Assembly: GCA_032622095.1 (NCBI GenBank)
Contig: CP136069.1
Span: forward strand, 808,001-872,000
Reading direction: 5' to 3'
Origin: Siphonodentalium dalli
Taxonomy: Eukaryota > Mollusca > Scaphopoda > Gadilida > Siphonodentaliidae
DNA length: 64,000 nt
Shown here piece after piece: positions 56,991 through 64,000 of this stretch. Numbering within the stretch: position 1 is the first letter of the stretch; each line of letters starts with the position of its first letter. The notes beneath the pieces were generated by a model that ran no database searches, was not told where the DNA came from, and saw only the letters and a list, made by a program, of their open reading frames with translations. A program made the translations under genes and the position numbers.

Positions 56991-58631
56991 TACTATATAT
57001 TTTGAGACTTCGTATATATGTGTGTATATATGTGTGTGTGTACTTCATAGAATCCAAAACGACTGATCCGATCGAGCTCAAATTTCGTATGTAAGTGTAA
57101 AATCCCACCGACACCGCCGTAGTCGGGTTTACGAGAAGCCCTGAGCACCCTTTATCCACTCCCAAATCACTGCAAAGGCACGGCGGGGGTTAATCAAGTG
57201 ATTATTTAATGAGCGTTTGTTTTTTACGCATCGCTATAAAGAGCGTCTGTTTGCCATTCAACGTTATTTGCATCTGCAGAGAGATATACGGAACACACAT
57301 TAAATTTAAAAAACATTTGTTTCTGACCAACCCTGCGAGCACGGATGGCTCGCTTTGTTTTTACAGTATATAGTTATATACCGAAATCATCCGAGATAAT
57401 CACGAATATAGCATCAGATTTCTCCCCAGATATACCGTTATGAAGCTACTGGAATTATATTAATCTGCCAATCTACGGGAAATTCCAGGGAATGCCGATT
57501 GAGCTCAAACTTAAGTGCTTTCCTATTTTTAGAACGTAACACATGTTTACGTCGTGTTGGTGATTGAGGTTCACAACGGGGTTAATTGACTGTCCGCTCT
57601 TTGCGACGATGAGGTTCACGGCGGGGACTATTGACCAACACTCACAATTTCGTCTTTTGCATCAGATACCAACACCTCGACCGATCGGATATATGTGTGT
57701 ATGTGTGTATATATGTGGGTACTTCATAGAATCGAAAACGCGTGTAGGAACGGGCATCCCCACGGCAATGTCGGCTTATAAGACATCTTTACTACACATG
57801 AAAGCCGATGGAATTTACATTTTCTGATGTATACATTTTTTGTTACGGCTGAAAATCTTAGTCTATTTCCGAAACATTCATATAAACAAGCTCTAAACTT
57901 ACACCCCTCGATTCCTGCTAACTCACGCAGCTATACACACTGCCCCAAACCGTGAACGCCAACGACATTGTTGGCGAGAAAATAGCCCCCAAGCCGTAAA
58001 TATCAACAACAACGATATTACTAAATACACGTTTTCGGCAATGTGAGAGTTTTCGGGGAGCCGTGATGCCAACAACAACGGCCCGAAGCCCTGAATGCCA
58101 ACAACAGATTCAATGCAATGTTATATATTATGCAGTCGAGATTTCACGACATTACGACGGGTACGGCAGACTCGAAATATTATGAAGACAGATTTCCCGA
58201 CGGGAAGCGTTTGTTTTAAATTCAATGCAATGTTATCGTAGAGAGATTTCACGAAACAAAGAATGCGTTGTCTGTCGTTCCTACGAAGGGGGGATTTCTA
58301 CGGGTAAATTTTTCCGCCAGAAACAAAAAATTAAATTTTAAAAACATTAAATTCATATTAAAAAATAAAAAACAAAAATAAATAAAAACAAAATAATTAC
58401 AAAAATGTCATGTTTCTGAAACAAAGCCATGGGACGAAAACAATTTACAATTTAATTAACTTTTGTACTTGAATTGTTATTGGTCCATGGTGAGACCATA
58501 ATTTCTCTTGATATAAAGGCAGAATTAACTCATTGATTGTCTACTCACGTTTTCAATTCTGTATTCTGACCATTCAGTTCAATTAACGAATGTTTCTGAC
58601 CAAGCACGCCAGTGGCGGGCTAACCTGCTAG
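56991..58631 (+). mobile_element. Helitron-like unit D
   Basis: Starts TACTATATATTTTGAG; the leading TC is missing compared with the other units. It contains the GCGTTTGTTT module also seen at 4650-4920, and ends CGCCAGTGGCG hairpin, CTAACCTGCTAG at 58631, next to the LINE sequence. Confidence 0.75.
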
Positions 58632-59016
58632 TTTTATATAAAAGAGAATGGTATCCCGACATTTCATAGCTCTCGCTGTCTCGGATTCTAAAAATCTCTT
58701 GTAGAGCGATCACACACATCTGGGTTCCATTTCCTTGCATTTCGCAAATCAATTGTTGAAAGTCGTCCCAATGAGCATTTAGACTTTGACAATTTAAACT
58801 AAATGCAGAAAAGGTTTTGTCATTGTCTTGATATTTAGACTGAAACTCAGTTGGAGAATGATAGTTACAATGAGTTATTGTTTCCGAAATTACCGTCTCG
58901 TCTGCACTTATGCTTAGTTGGGTTGATGTATTTTGCAAATTGAATTCATCGTTATTCTGGATCTCATCCAATGAAATGTTACCTGCCATAATTATTAGGA
59001 GCTCCCTCGATTTCAC

Positions 59017-60321
59017 AACAAAAATTAGTTAAATATTCACCAAATCGTAGTTCAGATAAAGATATGAATAAGAGGTCCACGGTATTCACACAAATAGGCA
59101 GCAAACTGGCAGAGCAGGGGTTATATACATGGTGTAGACATAAAACATTGCAAACAAATAAGAAAATAAACTGAGAAAAAGAAAACATTTTATGTACGGT
59201 CATTATAGTGAAAATGTCGCCAAACTGGAGACTATCGACTGGCATGTTTAAATCGCATTATAAATACTTGGAATATAGTCAGAAAAAATCATGTTATTTC
59301 TTAAATGTTGAATCATGACATGTCCCAGTATTCCATAATATTTCGAGACAACGAACGGTGAAATCACGAAACAATTTTCGCGGGGAAAACCAGCTGTCAT
59401 TAATTTAGCCGTCAGCCACCGTGGGAAAAAATCATTTGGAACAGCCAATCAAATCGACGGGAAATATCCGCTCAATCATGACATAAAATTATCTGTGTGA
59501 GAAAGGTCACGCGACCATTATCGTTGAACAATTCAGCCAACCATGGGAAGCCGTAAAATAGTTAAATCGCGGACAGTCAATCAAATCAACGCGACGTGAC
59601 CATGCTCATTTACACATTGTCAACAGTAGTAAAGGCGACCACGTGAATTATCAAATAGAGCGGTAAAAACAGGCACGACTACATATTACCGATATCTGCA
59701 GATATATACCAACATACACATATAAAATTGAGACTGATCAAAGACAGTATGCGTAATTTGCACTTAATAAGAAATAGCCAAAGCATATTATTATATAATA
59801 TAGATTTCTTCAAGTTGGAAGTTTGGTAAAGTATTTATATATAAACACAATCAATTTCAATGCCCTATGTATCATGTATCCATATCACCTGCAGATATAT
59901 ATACCAACATTCACACATATACATAAAAAAATTGAGACTGATCAAAGATAAAGCAGTATGCATAAATAGCACTTAATAAGTAATAACCAAAGCATAATAT
60001 TTTATAATGTAGATTTCTTCAAGTTGGAAGTTTGGTAAAGTATTTATTTATAGTCAATTTCAATGCCATATGTATCCATATCACGTGCAGACATGTGCAT
60101 ATAAGCCAGATATATACCAAGTTACCAACATACACACATATACACATAAAATTAAGACTGATCAAAGATAAAGCAGTATGCGAAAATAGCACTTAATAGG
60201 TAATGGCCAAAGCTTATTGTTATATAAATTAGATTTCTTCTAGTTGGAAGTTTCGTAAAGTATTTATATATAAAACACAGTCAATTTTAATGCCCTATGT
60301 GTCCATATCACATGGCCCATT
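59017..60321 (-). other. Region between LINE ORFs with a threefold repeat
   Basis: About 59690-60300 is an approximately 200-bp unit present three times (CTTCAAGTTGGAAGTTTGG and GAGACTGATCAAAGA in each). 59017-59690 shows no recognised content. This inter-ORF gap is longer than usual for such elements and may hold a further insertion. Confidence 0.6.
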
Positions 60322-61352
60322 TCAGTCACCCTTGATTTCACCATTAATGTCCTCGTCATGTTCACTGTCACTTCCTTCTCGCAAATCATCAGCAAGAATT
60401 CTGTCCAAGTCACCAGAAGTTGTAAATTTCTTTACATCACCATATTTAGGTTTTAGAAAAAGTTTGGCATTGGCCATCCAAGCGTTTTCAACTGAATCCG
60501 TCTGATATGCACGATTGAGGAGTTTTTGGTTGATTGAGGTGATATCCTCTGTGATATAAACCTTCCCTGATGTCATCTTAAGAACCTTGAAGGTCTTAAG
60601 AGCACGACGTTTTTTTATAATATCTGACATGATGAATCTGTTATTGAATTTTACAATAATTGGGCGCACTGACATACTTTTAGATTTATTCAACCTGTGG
60701 GCAATGCATATGTCACTGTCGTTGATATTAATGCTGAGAGCCGTTTTTGCAAGCCAAATAACTTTATTGGCTACACCCGTTCAGCTATAAACGTATTGGC
60801 ACACATTCGGGCAGTTTCTCCCTGTTCCTCATTGAGACCCATAATACGAAGACTGTCCTTGCGTGAGTATTGTTCATTCCTATTTATTCCATTGGCATTT
60901 TCTTCTATTTTAGCATCCATTAAGATCATCTGATTCTTGATCAAATCCATTTTTTCAATTTTCTTCGTACATTCATCAAGTTTTTTGTTTAGTTCTAACT
61001 CTCTTTGGTTCAGTTCAGTTTCCTTTTTTTCAACTTTTATTTCCTTTTCTTTAATCTGTTTAACTACCTCTTCTTGTTTTTTTTCAATCCCGGATAACCT
61101 CTGATCCCATTGTTCAAGTTTGCTATCAACTAGCTTGGTAACAGTTTCATTTAAGTCCTCCTTTGTTATCATTTTACTCTTTATTTCATTCACTGTGTCA
61201 ATCAACTGCAGTATATATTCCGGTGGTTGGTTGGCACACTCATCCTGTGAGTTGTCTTTATCAGAATTCATTTTCTTGTCCGGCTGATCGGAGTCTTCGT
61301 TGAATGATTTTTCTGCCAACTTTTGTTTGAGATCTTTTTTACCTTTCCCCAT
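60322..61352 (-). pseudogene. LINE ORF1, RNA-binding coiled-coil type, frameshifted
   Basis: The ATG at 61352 gives MGKGKKDLKQKLAEKSF. A lysine/glutamate-rich coiled coil follows (about 61150-60950), then EQYSRKDSLRIMGLNEE, a motif typical of LINE ORF1 proteins. The first frame stops at 60771. The conserved continuation (DSDICIAHRLNKS, RPIIVKFNNRF, VYITEDITS) runs in another frame to 60322. A frameshift between about 60740 and 60775 breaks it. ORF1 proteins of this kind bind the element RNA. Confidence 0.8.
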
Positions 61353-61785
61353 GTCCACATCAAGAATACAAATATCAAAGAGATTGTTCCTACTCAGTAA
61401 CAACAGCGCAACAGTGAACAGTCATATATAATAGCCGGTAAACAACACGAGTCGAGGAGAAAGTAGGTCATGTATTGTCGTTTGATCAACAACACAGAGT
61501 ACATCAATGATTGAGTCAATTTGGCGTAAAATGGCCGACCATCGTGCTATTCACACAGAATACATTATGTTTCGAACAATGTCAAAATGCATAAAATATC
61601 ATGCGACAATATCAGTTTTTACCAGCCTCACAGAATCAGCGACTCCTTAAATCACCATGATCCAAATAGCGTACACAACGAATCCTTCATTTCAGAAAAA
61701 TTTGCTTATCAAAGCACCGAGAAATAAAGCATCTTCACATTGTCGACACCGGAAGTAGCCTCCATTTGTGATGATCGGTTGAGGG

Positions 61786-63140
61786 TAGTCCAAGTCTTCT
61801 CGTACTAAAGCCGGCTAAGATATTGGGATGGAGGGGCCGGTCTTTAGTCCGAGTTCCAGGCCCATGCATTCCTATGACACGACTTACGCCCAGGATCTGT
61901 GGCGGGAATCTGTGGTGTATTTTACTCGATTTACCTAATAAATCAATATATGATGCTATATACATCGGAAAGAGAGACATCTTATGGTCATAATGGTGTA
62001 TAATAATCTAACTTTCATGTTACATTACGCATAGAATATTCCGGTTGATTGTCACCAACATCGCTGTTTTTATATTTTGTTTACTTAACTGAAAGCCGAA
62101 GTCAGGTTCCGAAGAATTCCGGCATTGTCCGCTGGGTATTCTAGTTTCCGTTTCTATATATAGCATGGGGTTTTCCGAACAAAATGGCGAAAACCGATCG
62201 CCCCAAAGTCCAGTTTCCTATGTGCTTTGAGAACAATTCCCGCACTAAAAACTTAATGACATAATGGAGGATCAGAACGGTAGTTTTGTTGACAATTTTC
62301 GCAAGCAACTTGTCAAAATTGGAGCAAATTAGAACTCTTATGTCTGACTTGCCATGCGTGTGATGTGCATTTTGATTTGTGTGTTGATAAAATAATCGGA
62401 GAACCGAATCACAGTTTCGAAATATAGTTCTTCCGTTTCAGTGGGACTTTTCAAACTTAAGGTTCAAAATGTATACAAATTTTGTTTGATTTTTTGTGTG
62501 CATAACAAGAGCAATATATTGCCCTGTTCGCTTAGTATATATCTTAATTTCGCGGAAGTCCACCAAATGTGGGTGAAATGTAGCACCATATAAGGCATAT
62601 TATTTATTCTAATGCTCGTTGTGTTTACACTGTTTTAAACTTTGAGAGGGTGTTATAATTCCCGTAATTTATTTAATGTATTACATTTATATCTCCAATG
62701 TTTAATTAATCTATTTATTTTTTATTTATTGACACACATAATTACGATTACAATGGAGAATTCATTGTAATTTGCGCTGTTAGTCCAAAATCTACGGAAA
62801 ATTTTCAACGGAAAATGCCGAACACAGTTCGCGAGGTCAACTGAGTTCGCATACTTTAAAAAAATTGTAAACATTGCGATAAATGTCTCTTTTCGCATTA
62901 AATTACCGCTTTCAATTCACAACTGATGTGGGTTTCAGATCAAATAGCATGTCTTCTGTTGAAAATATCCGTTTATTGTCGCAATTGTGATATTTTATTT
63001 CATATAATTGTGGTTTTATTTGAGCGGGTCAATAACGCTTAAGTCGTGTCATAGGAATGCATGGGCCTGGAACTCGGACTAAAGACCGGCACCTCCATCC
63101 CAATATCTTAGCCGGCTTTAGTACGAGAAGACTTGGACTA
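61786..63140. mobile_element. 1355-bp hAT-like non-autonomous element
   Basis: Terminal inverted repeats of about 100 bp start TAGTCCAAGTCTTCTCG. Both ends are flanked by GTTGAGGG (61778-61785 and 63141-63148), an 8-bp target duplication as made by hAT transposases. There is no transposase ORF inside. Confidence 0.85.
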
Positions 63141-63148
63141 GTTGAGGG

Positions 63149-64000
63149 CTGTGTCCTGTGCCGAAGGATTTAGTAAAGAAAAGAGTAAACAGGAGATCCA
63201 TCTGAAGTTTGGTGACGATCGGATCAGGGATGTGGTTTGTAGGGTGTGCCAAAGGATTTAAAATCCAAGATATCTGCCAGTGGCCATGTATTTGATTGAA
63301 AATTGTTCAAATTCGATAGTTACCATCCAGAGGTGATTCTAAACATGAATGTAAATTTTCAAAACAATTCTCCAATAAATGCTGGCTGCAGGGTGTCCCA
63401 ATGGGTTAAAATTTGAAATCACAATGGCTGCTAGTGTTTTTTGATGAATTTCGACAAATAAAACAAATTGATGACGTCCATCTAGAGGTCACAACGAAGA
63501 TCCCATATGAAGTTTGGTGACGATCGGATGATCAATGTGGCCTGTAGCTTGTGCCGAAGGATTCAGTCATGCGCGGTGGTAAACGGTTATCAGAAATCCC
63601 AAAAAAATTGGCAACTTGGCATTGAATGAGTTAATCATAAAATTGGTAGACCATAAACACTACTGCATTCCAAACAATGAAAATTTTCAGCTCGTGATAT
63701 CAAGGTCAGGCTTTTGTGGGCACTTTTGTTGTAAAATTTGCATCACGAGCCCTTTTGATCTATCTATTTACGTCCGATAATACCTGAATACACAATCTAT
63801 AACAGGCTTTACACGTTAGTGACCAGCTCACATAAAACCACCAATAAATGTAATCAAATATCACCATTGTGACAATCAACTGGTTTATTCTGTAGAAAAA
63901 AATGTTATTTTTTCTGAACTCCACAACTAAAAAGTATGAATGCATTTGACCTCTTGAATTAAGATGGCTTTTTCCATCATAGCACTCATAAGGTAAACAT
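63149..64000 (+). repeat. Degenerate field repeat, no gene
   Basis: 63150-63600 carries GTTTGGTGACGATCGGAT twice and variants of the GGCCATGT / ACAATGGCTGCTAGTG repeat seen at 43051-45440. The last 350 bp show nothing recognisable. Confidence 0.5.

Larger units (their letters stand above)
50923..58989 (-). pseudogene. LINE ORF2: endonuclease and reverse transcriptase, broken
   Basis: The ATG is at 58989. The first segment (58989-58632) has the endonuclease start FSLNCQSLNAHWDDF and VIALQEIF. After the Helitron block the frame resumes at 53656 with GRGGVGMFI, YRPN, ILGDFNINLL and VSDHFGVYY, the apurinic-endonuclease motifs. A frameshift near 52430 then moves to the frame of 52400-50923. That frame carries the reverse transcriptase: YRPISILPSFSKLLEKA, FLDLSKAFDTIDH, GVPQGSILGPLLF, the catalytic LSFADDTTVY and KFLGIEMDENLNY. 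Without the insertion the first two segments join in frame. The reverse transcriptase domain itself looks intact, so loss of function is fairly recent. Confidence 0.9.
50276..61480 (-). mobile_element. Near full-length LINE retrotransposon, interrupted
   Basis: Two-ORF non-LTR retrotransposon with ORF1 at the right, ORF2 in the middle and a 3' UTR at 50290-50922. It ends, on the minus strand, in AATAAATTATCTCTCTCTC, a microsatellite tail rather than poly(A). It belongs broadly to the Jockey/CR1 assemblage; I do not assign a clade. It is disabled by a frameshift in each ORF and by a 4975-bp Helitron block. Its 5' limit near 61480-61780 is uncertain. Confidence 0.8.

Overview
This window looks like metazoan nuclear DNA. 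It has one intron-bearing gene with GT/AG splice junctions, non-LTR retrotransposons, rolling-circle (Helitron-type) transposons, foldback MITEs and a tRNA-derived SINE array. The general style of the repeats suggests a lophotrochozoan, perhaps a mollusc, but that is an impression and the species cannot be told from the sequence. No prokaryotic gene, rRNA gene or CRISPR array was seen.

The only host gene I can support is a quinone oxidoreductase of the zeta-crystallin (CRYZ) type on the + strand. Eight coding exons between 15150 and 36107 join without a break into a 337-residue protein. Its introns hold many partial copies of its own exons: a second exon 1 (16477-16611), a second exon 2 (22873-23025), an exon 2 scrap (18351-18380) and a decayed exon 4 start (23655-23694). 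Four splice junctions sit inside or beside tandem repeats built from the junction itself: exon 2 donor, exon 3 acceptor, exon 5 donor and exon 6 acceptor. The decoy sites I could translate lead to stops or frameshifts.

Layout. 1-888 is the 3' part of a LINE reverse transcriptase. 1428-7059 is a head-to-tail series of Helitron-like units, the first interrupted by a composite MITE element (A-B-A-B-A, 1483-4639). 7060-14139 is a large inverted repeat whose spacer ends in an array of about 423-bp monomers (10281-13485) carrying tRNA-like pol III boxes and bounded by a Helitron 3' terminus. 14140-14916 is an inverted Helitron with four NRF-1-like palindromes just upstream of the gene. 15150-36107 is the CRYZ gene. 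36110-50270 is gene-poor: MITEs, another Helitron (39844-41034), degenerate tandem repeats and minisatellites. 50276-61480 is a near full-length but broken LINE on the - strand, with four head-to-tail Helitron units (53657-58631) inserted in its endonuclease. 61786-63140 is a 1355-bp element with about 100-bp terminal inverted repeats and an 8-bp target duplication. The rest is degenerate repeat.

The most notable signals are the splice-junction-derived minisatellites in one gene, the tandem Helitron units whose removal restores a LINE reading frame, the SINE-like array at a Helitron end, and two segmental duplications whose second copies carry large internal deletions with 3-4 bp microhomology.
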